DNA of 64,000 nt from Salinicola halimionae (GTDB lineage: Bacteria; Pseudomonadota; Gammaproteobacteria; Pseudomonadales; Halomonadaceae): assembly GCF_003206065.1 (NCBI RefSeq), contig NZ_PZJQ01000004.1, positions 1,076,653 to 1,140,652 of the forward strand, read 5' to 3'. The notes beneath the pieces were generated by a model that worked only from the letters and a program-made list of their open reading frames with translations, made no database searches and was not told where the DNA came from. The position numbers and the translations under genes were made by a program. Positions within the stretch are counted from its first letter, which is position 1. The number at the start of each line of letters is the position of its first letter. Shown piece by piece: positions 15,634 through 24,232 of the stretch.

Positions 15634-18252
15634 TCAGCGACTGGCGGTGATCATCTGGTCGTCGGCCCAGACGATCAGACGGTCGCAGGCGGCTATCAGT
15701 TCGCGAAACGCTTCATCGCAGTCGTGAAGCGGATAGAGGCGGACCCGACTTTCCAGCGTTTCGCAGGCTGCCGACAGCTGTGGCACGCCACAGTAACGGC
15801 AGCCGCCCCCGAGCTGGTGGGCGATTTCCACGAGCTGTTCGGCGTCATGACGCTGCCACGAGACCTGCAGCGCCTCGCGATAGCCAGGGAGTTCCGTGAC
15901 CAGCATTGCCATCATTTCCTCAGCGAGCGTTTCACGGTTGCCGCTGAGGCGTTGGCCCTCGGCCTTGTCGACGACCGGTAGATCCGCGGAGTGCCACGAT
16001 GAACCCGCTTCTGGCGAGTGGGTTTCCGGCGAGCTTACCTGTTCCGGGGAGATGCTTTCGAGGATCGCTGGCTCTGAAAGGGGGGGCTGCAAGGGTGGTC
16101 GCGACATGACGCCCGAGGTCGCTGCGATCGGCAAGTGCCGGGCCAGCACGTCTCTCAGCAGGCGCTCGTCCAGTGGCTTGATCAGCATCTCGTTGACGCC
16201 ACTACCCTCGAGATCCCTCTCATTTTCGGCGTTGCCATCGTCCGAATTGCCGCTATCCACAAGGTGTCGTCTATACGCTGACGATTCGGCGGTCATTGCG
16301 ATGATGGGCTTGTGCTCCCATTCCCCGCTCAAGCGTCTCAGGCGCTGAGTCGCGACGAAACCGCTGGTGTCGGGTAGGTGCTGGTCCATCAGGACCAGAT
16401 CGATCGTCGCGTCCTCGGCGATGGCGAGAGCTTCCGCGGCGCTTCCGGCGACCACCACGTCGGCACCCAGGATGGGGAGCAGTGCATCGAGATAGTGTTG
16501 CGATATCTCGTCGTCATCGACGACCAGAATACGGGGGCGAGGTGGTAGCGTCCGCTGGCGGCTTTCGGCGAGCATTTTCGCTAGTGTTCGACCGAGAATG
16601 TAACGCGATATCGGCAGCCTCAGCACGACACTTCCTCGTGGCAGATGCCAGGTGATCTGCCGGGTCGGTGCAATGTTGGCAATCAGTAGGCAAGGATGAC
16701 GCAGGGCATTGAAGCGCCGTTGCCAGGCTCGGTGGGCGTCGGGCTCGTGGGCGTCGTCGTCGATGCCGATGATCGACAGCTGACTCGTGTCATCCAGTGC
16801 GTTTAGAAAATCCGGTTCGGACAATGATGTCGGGCGCGCATGCCAACGTTTGAGCGCGTAATCGAGTAGATACGCAAGACGCGTATGAGGTTGCCATAAG
16901 GCGATCTCGACGCCTTCCAGATCGAATTCCGCCGGACGAACATAGGGCTTGCAAGCCTCCAGCCCGATGTTGGCAACGATGGTGTGGCCTCTTCCCGGGC
17001 GTGCGCCCAGTGTCAGCGTGCCGTTCATGTCCGCGACCAGGCGATGACAGATACCGATGCCCAAGCCGGCTTCGGCCTCGCCCGGTTGCATCCGGCCACG
17101 CTCGATCGACTGCAAAAGGCGTTCGCGATGTGATGGATCGGGACTGCCACCGTCGCTGACGCTCAAGCGTAACCGGACGACATTGCCATCACGGCTCTCG
17201 AGGACGACCCGAACGACGACGTCGCCTGCATCGCCGTATTTGATGGCATTGTTGATCAGGTTGGTCAGTAGCTGGCGGATGCCGATATCGGCACCGAGGA
17301 GCCGGGGAGGGACATCATCGTAGACGATCGCCAGCAGCGTGATTCGCTTGGACTGGGCCACGGGTGTCTGTAGACACAGGACTTCCCATAGCACCTCGGC
17401 AATATCGAATACATTGTCTGGCCGGCAACGGCGGGTATCTCCCAGCACATGGTCGACGGTGTCAAGCAGCCCGTTGGAAGCCAGGTGGATATGACGCAGC
17501 CACTCCCGCTGCTGGGCGTCGAGAGGGCTGTTCTCCAGTAGCCGACAAAACCCCAGGACGCCGGATAGCGGAGCGCGCAGCTCATGACTCACGTAGCTGA
17601 GGTCAGTGTCCGGGACCGCTGCCTGGAGTGGCGGCGCCGATCGCGTGGGCGTCGGGCGTGACGCTCCGTCGTCGATCCGTTCCCGATGGCGCCCGGTCCC
17701 GTCGGCGCGGCGTGATTGCCGCCAAGCCAATGCCGCCGGCGATGCTAGCAACGACGCCAGCAACAACGCCAGCAGCGGCGTCCAACCGTTGAACAGGCTT
17801 TCCGAGGTGGTAGTGGCGCGTCGGGGATCGAGACTCAGGTCTAGCCAATAGCGATGCGGTGATCGAGTGCTGGAAAATTCCTCCAGCGGCTGTATCCATC
17901 GCTGAATCCCATCTTGATGCCAGGTGTGCCGTATCGATGGAAGGACATTCAACGGCGGGGGGGGCGGTATCGAACCCGTGAAATCCCGAACGCTGCCGCT
18001 TTCATCTCGCAGCGTAGCGTTGATGATCGCTGGATCGCTGGTCAGGCGGATCAGTAACTCGTGGACCTTGGACATCTCCTCGTTCTGCGCGGCTTCGGCC
18101 AGCGATGGCGTAAAGACACGATTGATGCTCTGCAACCGCCGGGACAGCATCTGATCGTTGGCATGATGCCATTCCCAGGCGTGCCACCCGATAAAGCCGA
18201 GTAGAAGCGTGGAAGAGAGTACCGAAAGAAGGATCAGCCAGCGTGAAGCCAT
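15634..18252 (-). CDS. gacS: Hybrid sensor histidine kinase GacS / BarA
   Basis: Membrane kinase that phosphorylates GacA/UvrY and so drives the small RNAs that titrate CsrA/RsmA. 872 residues: membrane segment about 5-23, periplasmic part 24-156, second membrane segment 157-177, HisKA with His223 in VSHELRAPLSG, HATPase with NLINNAIKYG (331-340) and GLGIG, a degenerate receiver-like part about 445-560, a true receiver 574-690 with Asp623 (VLMDQHLP), and an Hpt domain with His812 (EIAHQLGGGCRYCG). Only about 42 residues, polar and Pro/Arg-rich, separate membrane segment 2 from the H-box; no HAMP domain is recognisable, unlike typical GacS. Position next to cysM-rlmD-relA matches Pseudomonas gacS. 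Confidence 0.9.
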   Translation of the reverse strand: MASRWLILLSVLSSTLLLGFIGWHAWEWHHANDQMLSRRLQSINRVFTPSLAEAAQNEEMSKVHELLIRLTSDPAIINATLRDESGSVRDFTGSIPPPPPLNVLPSIRHTWHQDGIQRWIQPLEEFSSTRSPHRYWLDLSLDPRRATTTSESLFNGWTPLLALLLASLLASPAALAWRQSRRADGTGRHRERIDDGASRPTPTRSAPPLQAAVPDTDLSYVSHELRAPLSGVLGFCRLLENSPLDAQQREWLRHIHLASNGLLDTVDHVLGDTRRCRPDNVFDIAEVLWEVLCLQTPVAQSKRITLLAIVYDDVPPRLLGADIGIRQLLTNLINNAIKYGDAGDVVVRVVLESRDGNVVRLRLSVSDGGSPDPSHRERLLQSIERGRMQPGEAEAGLGIGICHRLVADMNGTLTLGARPGRGHTIVANIGLEACKPYVRPAEFDLEGVEIALWQPHTRLAYLLDYALKRWHARPTSLSEPDFLNALDDTSQLSIIGIDDDAHEPDAHRAWQRRFNALRHPCLLIANIAPTRQITWHLPRGSVVLRLPISRYILGRTLAKMLAESRQRTLPPRPRILVVDDDEISQHYLDALLPILGADVVVAGSAAEALAIAEDATIDLVLMDQHLPDTSGFVATQRLRRLSGEWEHKPIIAMTAESSAYRRHLVDSGNSDDGNAENERDLEGSGVNEMLIKPLDERLLRDVLARHLPIAATSGVMSRPPLQPPLSEPAILESISPEQVSSPETHSPEAGSSWHSADLPVVDKAEGQRLSGNRETLAEEMMAMLVTELPGYREALQVSWQRHDAEQLVEIAHQLGGGCRYCGVPQLSAACETLESRVRLYPLHDCDEAFRELIAACDRLIVWADDQMITASR

Positions 18253-18419
18253 GAATACCCGAAGCCCTTGACGTTCTATTGGCGTTTTATCGGCGATTAC
18301 CTACAAAACCGTAATCCTGGGCTTAACTTGAATCAGCAATAGCGTAAGAAGGTTTCTCATTGTTGTCTCGTGACGTCAATGCCAGTGAGCAAGTCGGTGC
18401 CGTGTCACGGATGACCGCT

Positions 18420-18448
18420 GTCATGTCCCCCGTCAGCTTCGATATACT
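18420..18448 (+). promoter_or_regulatory. Candidate promoter of the cysM operon
   Basis: TATACT at 18443-18448 is a good -10 hexamer; upstream CTGTCA at 18418-18423 is a partial -35 at a long 19-base spacing. It is about 90 bases before cysM in the divergent gacS-cysM region. Confidence 0.35.
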
Positions 18449-18538
18449 AGTACCATTCCATTTACCGGTTTGCAGCCGGGCGTTTCGGCAAATGCCGCCG
18501 GTTGAAATCGTACAGGCTTAGGCTTCAGGACATTATTT

Positions 18539-19435
18539 ATGGCATTCCCTACTCTTGCGCAGACCGTCGGCAATACACCGTTGGTGAGGCTCGCGCGTAT
18601 TCATGCCGGACGCGACAACACGATTCTGGCCAAGCTGGAGGGTAACAATCCGGCGGGCTCGGTCAAGGATCGTCCGGCGCTGTCGATGCTCCGCGAAGCC
18701 GAAACCCGGGGTGACATCTCGCCGGGCGATACATTGATCGAAGCGACGTCGGGCAATACCGGTATCGCGCTGGCGATGGCCGCCGCGGTCATGGGCTACC
18801 ACATGATTCTGATCATGCCGGACAACGCCTCCAGCGAGCGCAAGCAGGCCATGGCGGCTTACGGCGCCAAGCTGATCGGCGTCAGCAAGGAAGCCGGCAT
18901 GGAAGGTGCGAGAGATCTGGCCGAGGAAATGATCGCCCGCGGTGAAGGCAAGCCGCTCAATCAGTTCGCCAATCCTGACAATCCGCTGGCCCATTACCGT
19001 ACCACGGGCCCCGAGTTGTGGGAGCAGACGGCCGGACGTATCACTCATTTCGTCAGCGCCATGGGCACGACTGGAACCATCATGGGGACGTCGCGCTATC
19101 TCAAGGAGCGCAATCCTTCGATCCAGATCGTCGGCCTGCAGCCGGAGGATGGCGCGAGTATTGCCGGCATCCGGCGCTGGCCCGAGGCCTATCTGCCCGA
19201 TATCTATGAACCGCAGCGGGTCGATAGCGTGCTGGACATTGGCCAGCAGGAGGCCGAAGAGCACATGCGTCGCCTGGCGCGGGAAGAGGGTATCTTCGCT
19301 GGTGTGTCGTCCGGCGGGGCGCTGGCGGGGGCGCTGAAAGTCGCCGAGCAAGTGGATAATGCGGTCATCGTGTTCATCGTCTGCGATCGTGGTGATCGTT
19401 ACCTTTCCACCGGCCTCTACGCGCCGGAAGCCTGA
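18539..19435 (+). CDS. cysM: Cysteine synthase B
   Basis: Pyridoxal-phosphate enzyme making cysteine (or S-sulfocysteine from thiosulfate) from O-acetylserine. 298 residues, as for E. coli CysM (303). The phosphate-cofactor Lys43 lies in NNPAGSVKDRPA; the substrate loop is EATSGNTGIALAM; a glycine-rich phosphate-binding loop is AMGTTGTIMGTSRYLKE (CysM-like, with short loops). First gene of a tight operon: rlmD begins three bases after its stop. The neighbours gacS and relA give the same arrangement as in Pseudomonas. Confidence 0.93.
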   Translation: MAFPTLAQTVGNTPLVRLARIHAGRDNTILAKLEGNNPAGSVKDRPALSMLREAETRGDISPGDTLIEATSGNTGIALAMAAAVMGYHMILIMPDNASSERKQAMAAYGAKLIGVSKEAGMEGARDLAEEMIARGEGKPLNQFANPDNPLAHYRTTGPELWEQTAGRITHFVSAMGTTGTIMGTSRYLKERNPSIQIVGLQPEDGASIAGIRRWPEAYLPDIYEPQRVDSVLDIGQQEAEEHMRRLAREEGIFAGVSSGGALAGALKVAEQVDNAVIVFIVCDRGDRYLSTGLYAPEA

Positions 19436-19437
19436 TC

Positions 19438-20895
19438 ATGGCGATGCTGGGAAAAAGGCGGATACCCGCCGCGCGCCGTGAGCGACAGCCATCGCCGGCC
19501 GCGCCGAAGCTGAAAACCGATGATGGCTCGCTGATCATCGAGCGTTTGGCCCACGATGGACGCGGCGTGGCGCGGAATGCCGATGGCAAGACGGTCTTCG
19601 TCGATGCCGCGTTGCCGGGAGAGCGAGTGGAGGTGGCGATACATCGTCAGCGCAAGCGCTATGACGAGGCTCACATCCGTGAGCGCCTCAGTGCGGCCGA
19701 TACCCGCGTCGAGCCGCCGTGCATTTATGCCTCGCGTTGCGGTGGCTGTGATCTTCAGCATCTGAGCGTCGACGGTCAGCGCGAGCACAAGCGTCAGGTG
19801 CTGATCGACTTGCTCAGGCGTCAGGCCATCGAAGCTCCCAGCGAAGTGCCGATGTTGACCGGCGTCGCGTCCGGCTATCGGCGTCGGGCGAGGCTCGGGG
19901 TGAAATGCGATGCGCAGGGCCACGTTCATTTCGGTTTTCGGGCACGCGGCAGCGAGCAACTGGTCGATATCGACAGTTGTCATGTGCTGGCGCCGCCGCT
20001 GGCGGCCTTGCTGCCGAGGCTGCGAGCCCAGCTCGAATCGCTCGATGCCCCACGCCACGTTGGGCATCTCGAACTGTTGCTGACCGATGCCGACGCGACC
20101 ACCGTGGTCGTCCGTCAGCTTCGCGATGTGCCCGAGGACGAACAGCGCTGGCGGACGTTTGCCGCGCGTGAAGGTGTGGCATGTGCGCTGCGCCGAGGAC
20201 GGCAATCGACAGATCTGGTCTGGTTGAGCGACCAGCCAAGGCTGGCCACGGTCGTCGACGGTGGCCCGCGTCAGGTATCGCTTGCACTCGCCCCAGGGGA
20301 TTTTCTCCAGGTCAACGCTGAGGTCAATCAGCGTCTAATCGACACGGTGCGCGACTGGCTCGCGCCGCGCGGCGACGAACACTTGCTCGATCTGTTCGCC
20401 GGTATCGGCAACTTCTCGCTGGCCTTGGCCGCTGACGTTGCCAGTGTTACCGCGGTCGAGGGTAGCAACGAGATGGTCGGGCGGCTGCGAGACAATGCCG
20501 TCGCCAACGCGCTGGAAGTAACCGTACTGCAAGCGGATCTCGGCGATCCCGGTGCGCCGGTCGAGGCGCTGATTGCCGACCACGACGTGGTGTTGCTGGA
20601 TCCGCCGCGGGATGGTGCCGATGCGCTCTGCCGCCGCCTGGCACAGAGTGATGTCGCGCGGGTCGCATACATCTCCTGCGACCCGGCGTCGCTGGCACGA
20701 GACGCGGCTCACTTGCTGAGCGCTGGCTTTTCGCTGTCGCGCCTGGCAATGGCCGACATGTTTCCGCACACCGCGCATCTGGAGTCGCTGGCGCTATTCG
20801 AGCGGGGAGAACGTATCGAACGCCCAATACGCCTCGAACGGCCAGAGCGTCAGGATGGTGATCTCGGTAGTCCGGTTTTGGGAGGTAAGCACTAG
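19438..20895 (+). CDS. rlmD: 23S rRNA (uracil-1939-C5)-methyltransferase RlmD (RumA)
   Basis: Methylates U1939 of 23S rRNA with S-adenosylmethionine. 485 residues. N-terminal TRAM domain (about 28-85); cluster cysteines 95, 101 and 104 (PPCIYASRCGGCD) with a fourth in DSCHV; S-adenosylmethionine motif DLFAGIGNFSLALA; catalytic Cys in YISCDPASLARD; closing FPHTAHLESLALF. The C-terminal tail after LALFERGE is a charged low-complexity addition of about 30 residues. Starts two bases after cysM and ends one base before relA. Confidence 0.93.
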   Translation: MAMLGKRRIPAARRERQPSPAAPKLKTDDGSLIIERLAHDGRGVARNADGKTVFVDAALPGERVEVAIHRQRKRYDEAHIRERLSAADTRVEPPCIYASRCGGCDLQHLSVDGQREHKRQVLIDLLRRQAIEAPSEVPMLTGVASGYRRRARLGVKCDAQGHVHFGFRARGSEQLVDIDSCHVLAPPLAALLPRLRAQLESLDAPRHVGHLELLLTDADATTVVVRQLRDVPEDEQRWRTFAAREGVACALRRGRQSTDLVWLSDQPRLATVVDGGPRQVSLALAPGDFLQVNAEVNQRLIDTVRDWLAPRGDEHLLDLFAGIGNFSLALAADVASVTAVEGSNEMVGRLRDNAVANALEVTVLQADLGDPGAPVEALIADHDVVLLDPPRDGADALCRRLAQSDVARVAYISCDPASLARDAAHLLSAGFSLSRLAMADMFPHTAHLESLALFERGERIERPIRLERPERQDGDLGSPVLGGKH

Positions 20896-20896
20896 C

Positions 20897-23149
20897 ATGG
20901 TGAAGGTGCGCGAGAGTGAACCGCTGGTCGATGACGGCAGTGTCGATCTGGAACTATGGCTGCAGCGATTGCAGCAAGAGGTCGAGTTGCGCGCGCCCGA
21001 GCGTGTTCGCCTGGCCTGTGAGCTGGCCCTTCGCGCCAGTGAGCGGGAGACGATGGGTGCAGTCGAGGCACTGCCTGATCAGACACTGCTGACGGGGCTG
21101 GAGATGGCCGATATTCTCAGCCAGCTCAAACTGGATCAGCCGACCCTGGAAGCGGCGATACTCTATCGTAGCGTTCGTCGTGGGCTGCTGAGTCTGGAAA
21201 GCGTGTCCAAGCAGATGGGCAGCGAAGTCGCCAAGCTGATAGAAGGCGTGCTCAGCATGGCGGCGATCAGCCAGCTTCAGGCACCGAAGCACGGGCTTTC
21301 TCAGCACAATCAGCAAGATAACCTGCGCAAGATGCTGGTGACCATGGTCGACGACGTTCGTATCGCGTTGATCAAGATCGCCGAACGCACCTGCATGCTG
21401 CGCCAGGTCAAGGATGCCTCGCGCGAGAAGCGTCTGCGGGTTGCGCGTGAGGTCTTCGATATCTATGCGCCGCTGGCTCATCGGCTGGGCATCGGTCAGG
21501 TCAAGTGGGAACTCGAGGATCTGGCTTTTCGCTATCTTCACGAAACCGATTACAAGGCGATCGCCAAGCAGCTGGCGGAGAAACGCTTGGCTCGCGACCG
21601 CTATATTCACGAGGTCGTGGAAACTCTGGAGACGCTGCTCGAGCGCCAGGGAATCCTGCGCTATCAGGTCGACGGCCGGGCGAAACACATTTATTCGATC
21701 TGGCGCAAGATGCAGCGTAAGCGCATCGATTTCTCCCAGGTCTATGACGTGCGCGCGGTCCGCATTCTGGTGCCCGAGATCGCCGACTGCTACACCACCC
21801 TTGGTGTGGTGCACTCGCGCTGGCATCACGTGCCCAATGAATTCGACGACTATATCGCCAATCCCAAGAAAAACGGCTATCAGTCGCTACATACGGCGGT
21901 CATCGGTCCCGAGAACAAGGTGCTCGAGATCCAGGTGCGTACCTTTGCCATGCACGAAGAGGCTGAACTCGGCGTCTGCGCGCATTGGCGCTACAAGGGG
22001 ATGGACACCGACGCCAAGAGCCGGGGTTACGAGGAGAAAATCGCGTGGCTGCGTCAAGTGCTCGAGTGGCAGGAAGAAGTCGGTGACGTCGGAGATTTCC
22101 GGGAAGGGCTGGCCAGCGACGTCGCGCCGGACCGAATCTACGTGTTCACGCCCGACGGCCATGTCATCGATATGCCCCAGATCGCAACGCCGATCGATTT
22201 CGCCTATCGCGTGCATACCGAGATCGGCCATCGCTGCCGGGGTGCCAAGGTCGATGGCCGCATCGTCCCGCTGACCTACCTGCTCAGAACCGGCCAGCAG
22301 GTCGAAATTCTCACCGCGACCAAAAGCGCGCCGAGTCGGGACTGGATCAATCCTAATCTGGGCTATGTGCGTACGTCACGCGCGCGCTCCAAGATCCAGG
22401 CTTGGTTCAAGTTACAGGCGCGGGAGCAGAATATCGACGAGGGCAAGGCGATCTTCGATCGCGAATTTCGTCGCCTCGATATCGATGGTGTCGATCTCGA
22501 GCGCTTGGCGGGCGCGGTCAATTATACCGAGGTCGAGGACATGTACGCCGCGATCGGTGCCGGGGATTTACGGATTGGCCAGGTGTTGCATCAGGCCCAG
22601 CAGCTGTTCGGCGAAAGCGACGATCAGGAGCAGCTCGACCGCTTGCTGACCAAGCCCCGTCGCCATCAGGCCAAGGAGTCCAATGACGGTATCACCGTGC
22701 TCGGTGTCGGCAATCTCAAGACGGCGATGGCCAATTGCTGCCACCCGGTGCCAGGCGATCAGATCATCGGCTACATCACTCAGGGCCGCGGTGTCACCAT
22801 CCATCGCCAGGACTGCCCTAACGTGCTGCAGCTGCGAAGCGAAGAGCCGCGGCGGATCGTCGATGTCGAATGGGGCGAGAAAGTGCGCGCTCAGTATCCG
22901 GTGGACATCGAGATCGAGGCGTGGGATCGCTCCGGACTGCTGCGCGACGTTACTCACGTGCTCTCCAGTGATCGCGTCAACGTGACCTCGGTCAACACGG
23001 TAACCGACAAGCTCGACAACATCGCGCGAATGCAAATCACGCTGGAAATCGAAGGGCTGGAAGCGCTGGAGCGCATCTTCTCGCGTATTCAGCAGTTGCC
23101 CAACGTGATCGACGTCAAACGGCTCAGGCAGGGGCAAGGCCGTGGATGA
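20897..23149 (+). CDS. relA: (p)ppGpp synthetase I RelA
   Basis: Ribosome-associated synthetase of the stringent-response alarmone from GTP/GDP and ATP on uncharged tRNA. Start ATG 20897 follows Shine-Dalgarno GGAGGT at 20881-20886 and the rlmD stop, giving 750 residues (E. coli 744). The N-terminal HD hydrolase domain is degenerate: the His-Asp pair is missing. In the synthetase domain EFDDYIANPKKNGYQSLHTAV carries the acidic E-x-D-D signature of monofunctional RelA rather than the R-x-K-D of bifunctional SpoT/Rel. TGS domain from about 415 (RIYVFTPDGHVIDMP), zinc-finger/CC region with NCCHPVPGDQI, and a C-terminal ACT domain (SGLLRDVTHVLSSDRVNV). Confidence 0.95.
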   Translation: MVKVRESEPLVDDGSVDLELWLQRLQQEVELRAPERVRLACELALRASERETMGAVEALPDQTLLTGLEMADILSQLKLDQPTLEAAILYRSVRRGLLSLESVSKQMGSEVAKLIEGVLSMAAISQLQAPKHGLSQHNQQDNLRKMLVTMVDDVRIALIKIAERTCMLRQVKDASREKRLRVAREVFDIYAPLAHRLGIGQVKWELEDLAFRYLHETDYKAIAKQLAEKRLARDRYIHEVVETLETLLERQGILRYQVDGRAKHIYSIWRKMQRKRIDFSQVYDVRAVRILVPEIADCYTTLGVVHSRWHHVPNEFDDYIANPKKNGYQSLHTAVIGPENKVLEIQVRTFAMHEEAELGVCAHWRYKGMDTDAKSRGYEEKIAWLRQVLEWQEEVGDVGDFREGLASDVAPDRIYVFTPDGHVIDMPQIATPIDFAYRVHTEIGHRCRGAKVDGRIVPLTYLLRTGQQVEILTATKSAPSRDWINPNLGYVRTSRARSKIQAWFKLQAREQNIDEGKAIFDREFRRLDIDGVDLERLAGAVNYTEVEDMYAAIGAGDLRIGQVLHQAQQLFGESDDQEQLDRLLTKPRRHQAKESNDGITVLGVGNLKTAMANCCHPVPGDQIIGYITQGRGVTIHRQDCPNVLQLRSEEPRRIVDVEWGEKVRAQYPVDIEIEAWDRSGLLRDVTHVLSSDRVNVTSVNTVTDKLDNIARMQITLEIEGLEALERIFSRIQQLPNVIDVKRLRQGQGRG

Positions 23150-23177
23150 ACAACGATTCAACGCCGGAGATTCCTTG

Positions 23178-24080
23178 ATGTCTTCTGATGTCGTCGAAAC
23201 GCAGAATCCGCATCGCCATTCGCTCGACGATCTGCTGACGCTGATGACGGTGCTGCGCGACCCCGATCACGGCTGCCCATGGGATATCAAGCAGCGTTGG
23301 GAGACCATCGTTCCGCATACCCTCGAAGAAGCCTATGAAGTCGCCGACGCCATCGAGCGCTGCGCCTTCGACGAACTGCCGAGCGAACTTGGTGATCTGC
23401 TGTTCCAGGTCGTCTATTACAGCCAGTTTGCCAAGGAGGAGGGGCGTTTCGACTTCGACGATGTCGTGCATACGTTGACGGCCAAGATGCTACGTCGCCA
23501 TCCGCACGTGTTTCCGGATGGCACCTTGAATTCGCGGCGCGACGATGGCGATGGTGAGCGCGCGCAGGTCGCCGAGGATCAGGTCAAGGCGCGCTGGGAA
23601 GCGCTCAAGGCCGAGGAGCGCGAGGCACGCGTCTCGTCGGCGTCGGGTACCTCAGCGTTGAATATCTCGGCACTGGATGACATTCCAACGGCGTTACCGG
23701 CACTGAGCCGCGCCGCCAAGTTGAGCAAGCGCGCCGCCGGGCAGGGCTTCGACTGGCCCGACGAGCGCGGCGTCATCGACAAGATTCGCGAGGAGCTGGC
23801 GGAAGTCGAATCGGCGCTGGCCGAAGATGACCGGACGCACGCCCAGGCAGAGGTCGGCGATCTGCTGTTCGCCGTCGTCAATCTGGCGCGGCGTCTGGGT
23901 TGCGACCCGGAGCAGCAGCTGCGCCGCACCAATGCGAAGTTCGAATGGCGTTTCCGCTATGTCGAACGCGGGCTGGCAGCAGACGGCTCGACGCCCGAGC
24001 TCGCCTCGTTGGAAGAGATGGAGCGGCATTGGCAGGCCGCAAAGCGCGAAGAAACGACCGCGAGTTCTTCCATTACGTAG
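23178..24080 (+). CDS. mazG: Nucleoside triphosphate pyrophosphohydrolase MazG
   Basis: Hydrolyses (d)NTPs to monophosphates; in E. coli it lowers ppGpp during starvation, which fits its place directly after relA. ATG 23178 is preferred: GGAG at 23166-23169 lies eight bases before it, while the GTG at 23142 inside relA has no good ribosome site. 300 residues with two MazG domains: the first has LRDPDHGCPWDIKQ and LEEAYEVADAIE...ELGDLLFQVVYYSQFA; the second GQGFDWPDERGVIDKI and EVGDLLFAVVNLAR with the catalytic acidic residues. Insert between the domains is Glu/Arg-rich. Confidence 0.92.
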   Translation: MSSDVVETQNPHRHSLDDLLTLMTVLRDPDHGCPWDIKQRWETIVPHTLEEAYEVADAIERCAFDELPSELGDLLFQVVYYSQFAKEEGRFDFDDVVHTLTAKMLRRHPHVFPDGTLNSRRDDGDGERAQVAEDQVKARWEALKAEEREARVSSASGTSALNISALDDIPTALPALSRAAKLSKRAAGQGFDWPDERGVIDKIREELAEVESALAEDDRTHAQAEVGDLLFAVVNLARRLGCDPEQQLRRTNAKFEWRFRYVERGLAADGSTPELASLEEMERHWQAAKREETTASSSIT

Positions 24081-24102
24081 TAAATTTACGACTAATGTCG
24101 TT
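24080..24102. promoter_or_regulatory. Element 1: GTAAATTTACGAC with hairpin arm, upstream of ppc
   Basis: GTAAATTTAC is a perfect palindrome; it runs into ACGAC, TAAT, GTCGT, a small inverted repeat. A close relative (18 of 23 bases identical) occurs at 28452-28474 before the kinase/sugar-porter genes. It begins at the last base of mazG, 130 bases before ppc. Confidence 0.4.
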
Positions 24103-24232
24103 CATCCACCGGTCGACTCTTTCCCTCAGATCGTTATGCTGAATCCCTAATCGGTTTATTGGGATGATATCGGTCTGCCCAAAACAGGACCGCCTCCGGG
24201 GTATCTGTTTTGCCAATTCAGGGAAGGGTGCC

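Noticed and set aside
18287-18294. GCCGATAA sigma-28-like -10 box before gacS (minus strand)
   Set aside because: Its -35 (TACG) is poor, and an 8-base match is expected about twice by chance on both strands of a 64-kb window; no flagellar context.
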